Shown here one piece after another: positions 33,411-44,878 of a stretch of 64,000 nt of DNA. Positions within the stretch are counted from its first letter, which is position 1. Each line of letters begins with the position of its first letter. The position numbers were made by a program, and so were the translations under genes. Under the pieces are notes generated by a model. That model was given only the letters and a program-made list of their open reading frames with translations. It ran no database searches and was not told the origin of the DNA. The stretch is taken from contig CM040094.1 of the NCBI GenBank assembly GCA_022496805.1, positions 3,123,501-3,187,500 of the forward strand, in the 5' to 3' direction. Source of the DNA: Pohlia nutans (lineage: Eukaryota; Streptophyta; Bryopsida; Bryales; Mniaceae).

Positions 33411-34925
33411 TTTGCTCATGAAATTAACACACTTGGTCAAGTGCTTAAATAGCAAATTGCGTGTTTCATGTAATTTAGTGTTTCAATTTTGCTTTTTTCT
33501 TTCTTATCAACTAAGTTGTGAATTTGGGAAGGGCACTAGCAAAAATTGTAGAAACAACTTGCAATAAAAATAGGGTCTAATTTATTCATTGTAAATAAAT
33601 TTTGCAAAAATTGTACATATACTATAGGGGTTTTTTAAATAGTGAAACATGTTTATATATAAAATACCATCACATATAATGGCCTCTTTTATCTAATTTG
33701 TACATGTAAAATAGCGTGGAAACAATCACTAGGGGTAGCGAGTCTAGGATAGGGTATGTGCTAGTGGATGAAAAGAGGTAATTTTTTGTTGAAAAATATT
33801 GGATGGATGACTTTGCAAGCTAGTTGGCTTGAACGTTACTGAACTAGCATATCCAATGTGGAGTTAATGTTCTCTACCTACGTTCTAGGAGGGAAAAAAA
33901 TGGGGTATAAGAAAAAAATGAACAATAGTTGGGATTTGAAAAAAAAAATGGGGTATAGTCAAAAGAATTGGAAACTTGGGGTACAAGGAAAAAATGCAGT
34001 ATAATCAAAATAGGGTATTTTAAAACGATTCCCTCAAAAAATCATAATTACTCATAGGGTGTATTAAAATACAAGCATTTACCTTTATTTTGAAAAATAC
34101 CATACCTTATAATATTGTTTACAGGGTAAATAGCTTCTCAATAAATAGGTCTTGAGGACACGTGTATGCTAAATATAAGAGGGAGTGCACCCCCGAGGTT
34201 GTGAATTGGTACAGTTGTTGATGAAAGTTTTATTTCAACAACTGTATGACTTACGAACTACTGCAATTATGTACATAGGATTGATACTTTTTGGATTAGG
34301 ATGGGGAATCATAGAATCAACAAATAGTTTGGGTTATGTAACGCGGTGTAAAAGTTCTAAGTAATAGTTCACATGAACTAGCTAATACAGAATACTATAG
34401 ACAATATAGGTAGAGGTGTAAATAATAATACGACCACTTTAAGGGATGACAATAAGTAATAATTTTATTAGTATTTAAAATTATGAAGTATATGATTCAA
34501 AAATTTATTAGTTTAACATAATGCAAACCTTTCCTCTAATATCAATATAAATTTAAGTTTATAACATTCGAGTGATTGATGAAAATAGCAATAGTAACAA
34601 TACACAAACTTCAAGATTAAATTTTAACAGTTAGTTTATTATTGTAAATTCAAGATTAAGAAAAATGTATGTAGAAGTTTATGAATTTGAACCATTTATG
34701 CATAAAAAATAAATGATGATAGACTATTTAAGAATATCTTCATAGCAAAGGATAGAGTTGATTTTAAAATTATTTAATATGGCATCAACTTTAGTATTTT
34801 TTTGCAATAATCAAGACTTGTGGCACGCTTTAATAGTGTAAAATGCATATTATATATACATAAAAAAGACATAATAAAATAATTTATTAATTACATATTA
34901 ACAAACATTTAAAAAATGATGATTA
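33411..34925. other. AT-rich spacer sequence
   Basis: No gene is seen. A block near 33534 (AAGGGCACTAGCAAAAATTG and onward) is a diverged relative of sequence near the inner end of each inverted-repeat arm (30287-30350) and near 37090, which suggests an old dispersed repeat of unknown class. Confidence 0.4.
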
Positions 34926-35078
34926 TATAGATAGATAGATAGATAGATAGAAACACCAGACTTTATGGGGCCTGTGTGAATAAAGCGTCCGTTTGTAATG
35001 TGAATGACCTAGTGTCCACCGGACAAAAGGCCATTAGGACAAAACTACTCTTCCCTTTTGGGAATGGACCCTAGAGTA
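34926..35078 (-). mobile_element. 5'-truncated SINE copy
   Basis: The reversed tail of TAGA tetranucleotides is followed by AAACACCAGACTTTATGGGG and the blocks GTAATGTGAATGACC, GTCCACCGGACAA and GGCCATTAGGACAA, matching the 3' half of the SINE at 9634-10001. The tRNA-like head is absent. Confidence 0.75.
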
Positions 35079-36219
35079 ACACAAACTTTTAAATTAGAAA
35101 GCCTAACAACTGGGTGTGGTGTATGAGGTATGTGTTGTACTGCTTTACTTTGTGGATTGGTTAAGGGGTTTGTATCGGGGATGTGTAGTGAATTGTGAGG
35201 AGGTGAAGTTGTGGTTGTATGCGTAGAGGTATGTATTGTTGGCTATCTAAGTATGTGTGTGTGTGTGTGTGTATACATCTGGTGTTTGTTCTATGGGTAT
35301 TGGTTGGTTATTCTCGATTTGTCTTTTATGTAGAAGGATGGAGATTCTAATGATTATACAATTTTAAGTTGTTGAAATTTTTTGGAAATTAAATGTAATC
35401 ACTTTATATCAATAGTTACTTAATATTTGTTTAATGCTTCAAAATTATAATATTTTTAAAACAAAATTTCAACCAACAATTGATTGAATATGATACTTGA
35501 TATCTACCAATGATTGGTTTCTATAGTGAGGAACACTTTTGGTTGAGAACGTGAAGGAAAGGATGGGATCAAACCAAAAATGAGATTATTCTCTTATTTA
35601 ACAATTTGATCTCAAATTTTTCTATTTTGGAATTAAAATAAAGTAGTCATTTACAAGATCGGAAGCTTCAAGACCTATAAAGCTTAATTCATTATCTCTA
35701 AAATGACATAATATTTAATGTGACACATCACATTTTTCACGGGTCTAAACCAATCAAATAATGACTTGTGGCACTTTATCTTCAAAATATAATTATTTTG
35801 TGACAAACCAAACCCCAATCTAAAATAGGATATTGGAGTTGGCTACGTTGAATTGAGAACCATGTACAATAACCAAGCTATTTCTAGCCCTTGCCAAATC
35901 CTTCAAAATCTTGAAAAATTAATAGATTTTGATGACAAGAATGTCCCAATAGGTTCACTGATTGTTTTTCAGTGAAACGTTGATTTTCACAAGTTCCTAA
36001 TTTCAAATGAAAATAGTCCCAACTAAAAAAGTGTGGAGGCTACTTTCTACTTTCTAATCCAATCTATCATTCTTTGAAATTGTTAATACTGCGTATTTTA
36101 TAGACCAAACAATTAGATCTCTATTTAAGTTTATAATGGACAACGTGGGTAGAGGTACACTATGGTGCACTAGAAAAGGCTATAACAAATCACTAATTAG
36201 CACGAATTAAACTCTTATA
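35079..36219. other. AT-rich spacer sequence with a GT microsatellite
   Basis: A (GT)n run lies at 35251-35272. No gene or transposon end is recognised elsewhere in this stretch. Confidence 0.45.
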
Positions 36220-36541
36220 CGGCACGTGGAACATAGGGTTGGCAGAAAATAATTCCCAAAAAACAGGTGAATAAATAAATATATTAATTATTTTTTCAAA
36301 AACAACAAAAATAAAGTCAACAAAAGCTAGAAAAAACATAATTATAAAAACATAACACTAAACAAAAATTGTAGACAAAAAATAAAATAAAATGTTTAGC
36401 CGCCAAGAAAATTTTCATGTAAGCTATTAATAGCTATTATATTTTTTAATAATTACTTCACAAAGTGCCGACCTTCACTATTTTAACTTTTATTAATTGT
36501 TTGACATGAAAGTGCTGACCCTGCCTTCCATATATGTACGG
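36220..36541. mobile_element. TA-flanked CCGTA-family MITE, 322 bp
   Basis: TA lies at 36218-36219 and 36542-36543. The inverted right end reads CCGTACATATATGGAAGGCA and the left end CGGCACGTGGAACATAGGGT. The interior (AGAAAATAATTCCC, AAGTCAACAAAA, TTTAGCCGCCA) matches 60854-61129 and, inverted, 7919-8238. Confidence 0.78.
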
Positions 36542-37330
36542 TAAACTCATAGATTGATCAATACTACAAACATTTCAACTTGAATAGCATTAAATTTGTG
36601 TGTTATTATATGAAGCATTGATTAGCAAGTGAAGTTTTCAAACTAATATAATAGGCTTTATAAAAATCACTAAAACTTTATACATACAATAATAAATAAA
36701 ATTAATGATATGAGCCAAAATGCTTCATTTCCACCTTCATGTACTACATCTAACAATCTAAAATGCTTCATTTCCAAATTCTTCTAAAAAAAAAAACAAA
36801 TGAGGGACTAAATGTGGGATTATTTAAGAATTATCTAGATTAACTATTTAGAGCTTGAAAACGGTGGCCTTTAGTATAGCCACTTGAAATAAAAACTGTA
36901 TTGAAATGGTAGCATTAGAAATCAAAATCATCAATAATATATCATATTAATGAAAAATAATTTCAAAAGAAATTATAAATTAAACACTACTTGATCATAC
37001 ATTCCAAAATTTGAACAATTTTTGAATTTTCTAATCTAAATTGTTTAAAGTTAATTCATAAAATTGACTTGATATTTCTTATTCTTAAGCCCGGGTAGGG
37101 CACTCATACATGTATTTAATAACCCATCTGCGACGGAAGTGTATTTATCTAATAAATTGGAATTCTTTACACCCTATTAGTAGGGATATAAGCTAAATTT
37201 TGTCATTGTTGATGACCCTATTTGTATTTATATAGTCGCAAGTAAACTAGTTTCTAGTACCCTATGTTCCTTGTAATTTTTACATTTGACTGTATGAATA
37301 ACGAACCATAGGACTCTTGAATGTTTGTAG
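36542..37330. other. AT-rich spacer sequence
   Basis: No gene is seen. A CCCGGGTAGGGCACTC block near 37090 is a further copy of the sequence at 30285 and its mirror at 42110. Confidence 0.4.
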
Positions 37331-38574
37331 CACTATAAGAAACCCGTGTTTTTGGTCATGTCTTCGGAAGACATGGAGACATCCCTCTCATGTCTTTGCG
37401 ATTTTTATGGATGTCTCGCACAACAGAGGGATGTCTCTACGTTGTTGAAGATAATTTGAAATTAGATAGTTCGGCGAGTTGCGTGTTTCGGAAAAAACGC
37501 GTAGATGTCTGCGTGCATCTGCGCGTTTCTGAAGACATGACCCAGGACATCCGGAAAGACGCAGCTTTGCCATGCTGGCACGGGATTCCAATTTTACCGA
37601 GGGTAAGTGTTTGAAATTTACTGGAATGCAAGGTGAAATGCTACCCGATGTAAAATATTCAGCATAATGGGCAGCGGTTTGCAAGAGCGGAAAAAAAATC
37701 CGGTTCACACTATTAAATTCTATTTCTTTTTTGTCCAATATACTTTTATTTAAAATCACCACATAATTTGGAATATTGATTTATATTCGATATCTTGTAC
37801 TCGCAATATTTCTGATTCGTCCATTCTTTAAAATAATTGTAAATTCTAATATTATAATATTATTATAATATCATAATAATATAATAATATTAAAATAATA
37901 ATATTTATTAAAATCTTATATTATATAATAAAAATTATATATAAAACTTGATTTTTAATATTAAAATATTAAAATATTAAAATATTAAAATATTAAAAAT
38001 CCACGTCGGACAAAAATAGAGTTTTATAATATAGGAGGATTTTTCAACATTTATGATGGAAAATACACGTGGATATATTTTGGAATTTCCAAATTTACAG
38101 AACTTAACCTACATGGCACGAAAAATCCACGTTGGACGAGCTGCCACGTCATACTGTGTTTAGGCCATCGTTCGCAAGACATCAGATTGACGATGACTTG
38201 GATGACGCGGGGATGTTTTCGTTGACATCCATTGGGATGTTCGCAACGACGTCCTCAAAGCGCAACGATGTCTACGGTGGTGAACTGCAATGTCCCATGG
38301 TACATCCCCATTATCATTTACTGTGCAACAGTGAATGCTCACATAGCCGACGTCCAGGAAGACATCGCAGAAGCACGTAAGTCACGGTCGGAGACGTCTC
38401 ATACAGCGTCCCATTAAATAGCTACACGTCTCCCGACACATTGTAGCCTCGTGACCCTACAAAACATGCGAGATACTTCTGAGCACGTCGCAGCGGATGT
38501 CTACATAAACATCCACTGAGACATAGTTGGCGACATGAGATACAACGTCCTCCCACGGATGATTCAGTTCACGT

Positions 38575-39535
38575 AGACTATGTCTGCGCTGACATCCAAG
38601 ATGTGTGAAGAGTCGCCCGTGATGTCGCGCTCCGGACGTCAGCTGGGACATCCCCGGGACCTCCACATGTTGTTCCTGACATATCCGCGAAGACATGCGT
38701 GACAGACGGGCCGGCATGTCCAACATTGTACTCTAGGATGTCCAAGGGGATGTCCCATCAGACAACGCCGCATACATCCGTCATGCAGTAGGGCGTCTTG
38801 GCGGAGACGTCTATTGCGACACAGTCCAGGACATCTATAGATGTCAAGGATGACATCGCACCGTGACAACAGTCACAAAATCGGACATTCTGGAAAACAT
38901 CCACCGAAACATTCGGAATTGTCTTCCGCAACATAGCAATATGGCGCGGTTTAAGACGTACAGGATGCTTCTGCAGACGTCAATACGAGTGTCTCTCTAA
39001 ACAACACTGAAGACTTCGGGCGCGACATCAGATACAAGGGAATGCACGGAACGTCTCACTCGATGTGCACGGTGTCTCCGCGGTCATCTGTGATATCGCG
39101 CTCCGAACGTGGGCTGGAACATCCCGGCGGACATTTGCACGTTGTTCGTGATGTGTCCGCGATGACATCCGTAACAAACGCGCCTGCGTCTTCATCATTG
39201 TTTTCTAGGATGTCCATGGGGATGTCCCATCAGACATGGCCACATACATCCGTCACGCTGTAGGGCGTCTTGGCGGAGACGTCCACTACGACACGGTCCA
39301 GGACATCTATAGACGTCAAGGATGACATGGCACCGTGACAGCAGTCACAAAACCGGACATTGTGGACAACGTCCACCGAAACATTCGGAATCGTCTTCCG
39401 CAACATAGCGATATGGCGTGGTCTAAGACGTCCGGGATGCTTCTACAGACGTCGTGACGGGAGTCTCTCTAAACACCCGTGAAGACATCGGGCGCAACAT
39501 CAGAGACCTCGGAATGCACGAATGTCTCACTCGCT
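38575..39535. repeat. Tandem duplication, unit about 472 bp
   Basis: The block around GGGCGTCTTGGCGGAGACGT at 38791 recurs at 39263, an offset of 472. The flanking parts follow at the same offset (for example GATGTCCCATCAGAC and CGAAACATTCGGAAT), with about 10-15% differences. It forms part of the CACTA subterminal region. Confidence 0.8.
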
Positions 39536-40024
39536 GTAAGGCCAAAACAATGTCTGGATTGATCTCTATCAAACCCCAACATTGCCTCCATTATCAACAC
39601 CCCACCAATTGGTCAGTCATTTTGAAGTGCTACATTGGCACCACTGCACCTCTTGCACCTAAACCTGAAAATTCAGCCGGTCAACGTTAATAGTATCCTC
39701 CATTTCTTATATTTAACACCTACTACTACTAATAAAGGACCAGAATCACTAACTTGCTTTGAATCGGTTAAAAAAATACAAAATGGAGCTCGAAGATTTG
39801 AAAAGCCAAAACACTCAGTAATACCGGTATTCTTTCAAAAATATAAAAGTACCATGTGTAAATAAGCTTCTGCTTGTTTCTAAATAATCATCACAAAATA
39901 TAAGTATGTTGTTTACAGTACATAAAACATTCTGCTACATGCATTTTACGATCAATTAATTTCAGAGAAAGAATTAATGAAGGAGATAAAAGGAAGTGCG
40001 GGAGATTATTTATGGCCATACCTC

Positions 40025-40553
40025 AATCTCATCAGCCTCAACAGGACTGGGAATGTTTGGTGATGTACAGCTGAGATTGGAAGTGCAGCGCCAGTACAGG
40101 TACTTCGTCTGCTCCTCAATGCTAAGCTGTAATTTTTGAGTCGTACCACATTTATGACAAATATCAACATAATTTTTTTAATTTTTTGTATGGTGGATTT
40201 TAAAGAAGCAAACTCTCCTATACAACACTGAGAAAAAAACTACATAGCGTGCACAGAGCATTCATCTAAACAATGCAAATGACAGAATTATGAACACATG
40301 CGTCACAAGGAAGTGAGGATGTTCCATCCTTAATGCCAAGCCGCTTTGCTACAAACTCTGATGCTCTCACTGTGTTGATACAGTTGAAAAGAATGCGTTT
40401 GTCCCCATCCGTTGAAAACGGCTTTGTTTTTGGCATAAGTTCTATGATGGTCATTGGAGGATCTTTGATGAGTTTCTTCCTTCCTTCTATACGTAGGTTG
40501 ACATCCGCAACATACGGGCCCGCGTCTCTATCATTGTCTTGATGGATGTTCAC
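40025..40553 (-). pseudogene. Protein-like fragments inside the CACTA element, unidentified
   Basis: On the minus strand 40553-40266 stays open and reads protein-like (DAGPYVADVNLRIEGRKK, ILFNCINTVRASEFVAKRLG). A second open piece at about 40133-40030 reads LSIEEQTKYLYWRCTSNLSC. Together they look like exons of a captured host gene, since CACTA elements often carry such pieces. I do not recognise the parent, and no complete start, stop and splice set is present. Confidence 0.4.
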
Positions 40554-41286
40554 CCGACATCGCCGCAGACAACCGCCATGTAGCGATGCATGTTTTCCGA
40601 GATGTCCCTTGCGACACGGAAGTGGACATAGACTGCGTTCACATTGACGGGCCCATGTTCAGACGTCCGACATGGTTACGTCATCAACAACATCCTCCGT
40701 CATGGTCCAATGTCTGACTAAACATAGCTACATGTCTCCATCTAAAACGATGGCTGGTTGCGTCTGTAGAAGTCAGAAACATTGTCTATTTAGACATCGA
40801 TGAAGACATCCGAATCGACATAGAAGACGTTCTGCCAGCAGGGACTGATGTAATTGTTGACGTGGTTGGACGTCTGAAAGGTCATCCGTGACGGCTGACA
40901 TAACATCCTCCGACACATAGGACGCGCCATAGGGGACAACGGTCAAGCACGTCTGTCTCAGTCTATGTACGCGATGTCTGAGAGGACACAACACGGACGT
41001 CAGCAGTTGCATGGTCCATGTTCAGGGATACGTAGCAATGTAAGCAGAAACGTCCACGGGGATGTCTTTGCGGACGTCCATCTTCCATTCACTGCTCTGT
41101 TTCAGACACTGTTTCAGACATTGGTTCAGTATATACTGCACAGGCATTGCCATGTATAAAGCCTAAAATTACAATATTCGTTTGTACATAAAGTCACAAA
41201 GAAAAGGAGTACAAGAGTGTCTACGTAGGATCAAGGAATGCAGCGCTACAGAACGGTAGTACAAGCAATACGAAGGTCATCAATCG

Positions 41287-41850
41287 CTAGTCCTCTTCGA
41301 TTTGAGCCCGATTGTTTGTTTCTGTTGTGACTGTAACAAAGCTCCCTCCCAATGGAGCTGCTGTTCGAATTGGATCCATTTCCCGAATCTGTGATTGCAA
41401 GCCTTGGAAGTCATCGTCGTTACCGACAGTGATTGCATCAGGCACCGGATTCCGATGATGAAGTGATGTACGCCTACCTCAGACGTTCGTTTGGCACACG
41501 ATCTTCAACCCACGTCTCGTGGGGTCATCGGAGATTAAAACCTGCTGACAATGCAATGAGAATGCAAACGAATCCGGATGTACTCTGTGATCCATGTGGT
41601 TGAAATTTGCCACGCTGAATACGTACATGTCACGTTCTATGCTGGGAACTCGCACATCCCGTAAGGGTTTCACCCAATCGCATAGCAACACCGTGGTGCA
41701 GTGATTACGGTAATCCAATTCCACTATTTCCTCGATGTACCCCACATGCTCAGCGGTATGATCAATGGGCTTCCCATTGCGAATCCCCCAATGCAGTTGC
41801 TGTATATAGGCGGCCGCTACACACTAGTCTCGAGTTACGAGGCCCCCATC
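41287..41850 (-). pseudogene. DUF4216-like CACTA protein remnant
   Basis: Minus-strand frame 41745-41482 reads GYIEEIVELDYRNHCTTVLL, CDWVKPLRD, YVFSVANFNHM, DSFAFSLHCQQVLISDD, which follows the DUF4216 plan (Y-G-x-I-E-x-I-x-E-L-x-Y, then V-x-L-x-x-C-x-W-V, then F-x-x-A-x-Q-A-x-Q-V-x-x-x-x-D). Upstream it continues in frame through one stop; downstream it runs to a TGA (41481-41479) and then continues in another frame (NPVPDAITVGNDDDFQGLQS) to a TAG at 41289-41287. Stop and frame changes mark it as broken. Confidence 0.65.
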
Positions 41851-43474
41851 GGAAGTCCAAACATGCAAATGCATACCGAATGCATGCATTTGCCGATATT
41901 TTCTATCTACTATTACCAACACGATTTTACATTAAAATAATTTGATAACTTGATGCATTATATGGTACCCTTACTTTTTTATACACACAATTTTGATATT
42001 GAAGAGGGCGTGCATTATATCAAAGAGATGTATAAATTTTCTCACAAATGAATAAAAAATACCCTACATTCTTTTGCACATGGTTTAATAAATTTTTGCG
42101 AGTGCCCTACCCGGGTTCTTAAGTTATATTTTATCATTACTCAATGTGAAAAAAGATACCTCAAAGTACGAGTTGAAATAAATAAACATTTTGTAGTCAA
42201 TAGAAATGTTATTCACATTTAAGCTCAAGAATCATATCTATTTCAATTTAAAATTTAGGATTTTATAAAATTTAGAAATTTGTACTTGCAAAAAAACAAA
42301 TAGTAGAATTTATATTACTATATAAAAATGGAATTTCATTGCTCAAATTGCACAATTTAAAAATAATATGGAATGTGATTTTATTTAGAAATGAAACACA
42401 TGAAAACCAAATGGAGGTGAAGCTATTGTTGCTTTTGAACGTACTATCTTATTTGTTGTTGTAATTTCTACATTTGCCAAAAAATAATAATAATTTGAAT
42501 CTTTTCAATAACATGTGTGATTTTTAGCATCTTGAATGTTCAAATCAAAAAATGACAATGCAATTTTTAATTTCATGTTTCCATTTTTTGACACTAGTAT
42601 CAAATTTATTGTCAATATGGTTCTAAAAGAGGCGGTATTAGAATACAAAACATTTACCACTTTGACAATATAATTGATTGCTTTTATTTGTTTTGGCATA
42701 TTTCCTATTTTGTATGATTTTCTTCATTCTTTATTCAAAATTTCATAGTATAATTTCAAACATAAATATAGTGTATCATCAAGGTTATCATATTGGTGTT
42801 TATCAAGGTGATTATGTTGGTGTTCATAAAAAATTGCACTTTTTCTAAAATCCAAAGTTCTTTTAGCATTTTTTTAATTGATATGAATTAATTTAATATG
42901 TCCAAAACTTCACTAAAAAATATTAATTCACAATTCCTATGAATATAGTTTCAAGTGAAAGAATATGTCACCTAGTATAATTTTGGATGGAAACTGTTAT
43001 CATGTGATAGTGCTATCTTAGAACATGTACTATAGCCCACCATTTAAAAACCACCACAATCTTACTATCTTGATCTTGTGTTTGGATTGATTTTGTGGAC
43101 ATTAGACATGAGCCGGTGACATCAAGGTTATCTAAATGACATGGCCTAAACAACAAAGGAAAAAAAATGCAAAAAATGCAAAACAAGGGACACATGCGCT
43201 AACGAGCAAAGAAAGATACAATCACTAGAGAATATTAGGAGAAGACACAAGTGGTGGAACAAACACTTTTATATAATAAGGAAACTCCAATTTTTCCGTG
43301 GCAACATCAAATATAGATTAAGTTGATATTTGAAATATTAAACATTGAAATAAGCATTGAAATGACCTTTGAAATAGTTGTGTTTTAAAATGAAAACGTT
43401 TCAAAATACCAAATTGTCTTCTTGACTTCTTCTTGTGGTGGTACTACTGCCACAATAATTTTTATTTCTCACTC

Positions 43475-44001
43475 TTATAAAAACATCGGGATGTGGTATC
43501 CTACTTGGCTATGATCAAGCAATGAAAACCACGCTTCTTTTGAGGCTTCTTCTTGTTCATTCATCCTCCGAAGCTTCCTCTTGGTCCTTTTGGCGACTCT
43601 TCCTCCGAAGCTTCCTTTTATTCTCTTTTGCGATCCTTCCTTCGAGGCTTCCTCATGTTCTTTCTCGCTACCCTTCTTTCGAGGCTTCCTCTTTCGAGGC
43701 GACCCTCGTAGCCTAACATAAAAGGGGATTGAGGTCAGGAGAGCAAACACTTCCACTTCCAAGGGTAGACGTTGTGGAGCTCTTTGAGCTCTCGTGTTGA
43801 GGTTGGATTTTTCACACTACAGACCTCCTCTGAATGCTTTTGTGAGCTCTTCTTTGAATGCTTTTGTGAGTTCTTCTCTGAATGCTTTTGTGAGCTCTTC
43901 TCCAAATGCTTTTGTGAGCTCTTCTCTGAATGCATTTGTGAGCTCTTTTCTTCGCTAAAAATTGCGTGCATGTTTAGTCGGTCGTTAATTCTCATTGTCA
44001 T
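43475..44001 (-). repeat. 24 bp minisatellite and purine-rich repeats (right arm)
   Basis: This is the mirror image of 28399-28925, with the same number of 24 bp units (about 43822-43952). Identical copy number in both arms of an unstable repeat again points to a recent duplication. Confidence 0.8.
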
Positions 44002-44416
44002 GCACCTCTAAGCTTCTTGCTTTTACCTTGCGGCGTTGATAGATATGCATACTAATTTCCTAGCTTGGTCAAATCTGTCATGTACGTTGCAAATGAATTC
44101 TCTCACAGTTTAGGAGTGTAAGAGTTTAGGGGTTTCTGAATTAAAGATAGCTAGTTTTTTTTCTTGCATCATGTGAACCGTTTTTTGTTGATCTAGTACA
44201 TGTCCTCAAAGTAGACCCATCTCTTTTCTCTTTAGAAACCTACATATGCAAGTAAATGTTTGTTGATGACTCATAAGTCATAATTGTATTGAGACTTTTT
44301 AGTTATGGATTTAGAAGAATGTGATGTAAGTTACTTTTGACATCGATAGATACCTTTGCTTTCATTGATTACAAATTAACAACCGTGTTTCATATGATGT
44401 ATATAGCAGATTAATC

Positions 44417-44878
44417 ATGATGGAGCGCGTAGCAACGCTTATGTGGTTTCTTTTGGGGTTGTCTCTATTGTTGCACGGGGCGCAAGGACGATGGATCGGA
44501 TCTGGTAAAGTCGAGCTGCCGCCTTGTAGTCAAGTCCCGGGTGGCATTTTTGGGTGGGATTGCTACGATCCTCCCACCCACCCTTTGCCTCCTTGCGACT
44601 TCAAACATCAGAGGATAGGATTTGATTGTTCGGGATGGCCGCCTCACCCATCTGGCAAGAAACAGAGTGTCGATGCGTTTGGAGTAAAGGTCGAAAGCGA
44701 GACAAGTCAGTTGGGATCTAGCAAGGCCTTCGGTGAGTTGCCGCCATGTAGCCAAGTCCCCGGCGGCATTCCCGGGTGGGATTGCTACGATCCTCCCACC
44801 CACCCTTTGCCTCCTTGCGACTTCAAGCATCAGAGGATAGGATTTGATTGCTCGGGATGGCCACCTGCTAAAAAATAG
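44417..44878 (+). CDS. Secreted cysteine-rich protein with two repeated modules (right-arm copy)
   Basis: The translation is the same as that of 27983-27522: signal peptide, two four-cysteine modules C-x11-C-x10-C-x10-C and a stop after PPAKK. The start is taken at the first of two adjacent ATGs; an in-frame ATG directly follows. A TATATAG at 44400-44406 is too close to the ATG to be a normal TATA box unless transcription starts elsewhere. After the stop the frame resembles the linker again (GTTGATGCGTCTAAAAGAGA versus the linker's GTCGATGCGTTTGGAGTAAA), so the gene looks as if it once had, or was copied from, a longer array of modules. Role unknown. Confidence 0.7.
   Translation: MMERVATLMWFLLGLSLLLHGAQGRWIGSGKVELPPCSQVPGGIFGWDCYDPPTHPLPPCDFKHQRIGFDCSGWPPHPSGKKQSVDAFGVKVESETSQLGSSKAFGELPPCSQVPGGIPGWDCYDPPTHPLPPCDFKHQRIGFDCSGWPPAKK

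Larger units (their letters stand above)
37331..41963. mobile_element. Decayed CACTA (En/Spm-type) transposon
   Basis: It starts with CACTATAAGAAACCCGTGTT, the canonical CACTA-type terminus. The following sequence and much of 38130-39530 and 40550-41110 are dense in short GACATC/GATGTC and GACGTC motifs in both orientations, as expected of subterminal transposase-binding repeats. A minus-strand remnant at 41287-41850 resembles the DUF4216 domain found in CACTA-encoded proteins. No matching TTCTTATAGTG end was found; the element appears cut at the inner border of the right inverted-repeat arm. Base composition is more GC-rich than the flanks. Confidence 0.65.

Noticed and set aside
41812..41838. 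NotI, SpeI and XhoI sites within 27 bp (GCGGCCGC, ACTAGT, CTCGAG), suggesting a cloning-vector polylinker
   Set aside because: The minus-strand DUF4216-like frame continues through this stretch with only one stop, and no vector sequence flanks it. Chance sites in a GC-richer transposon remnant are more likely.
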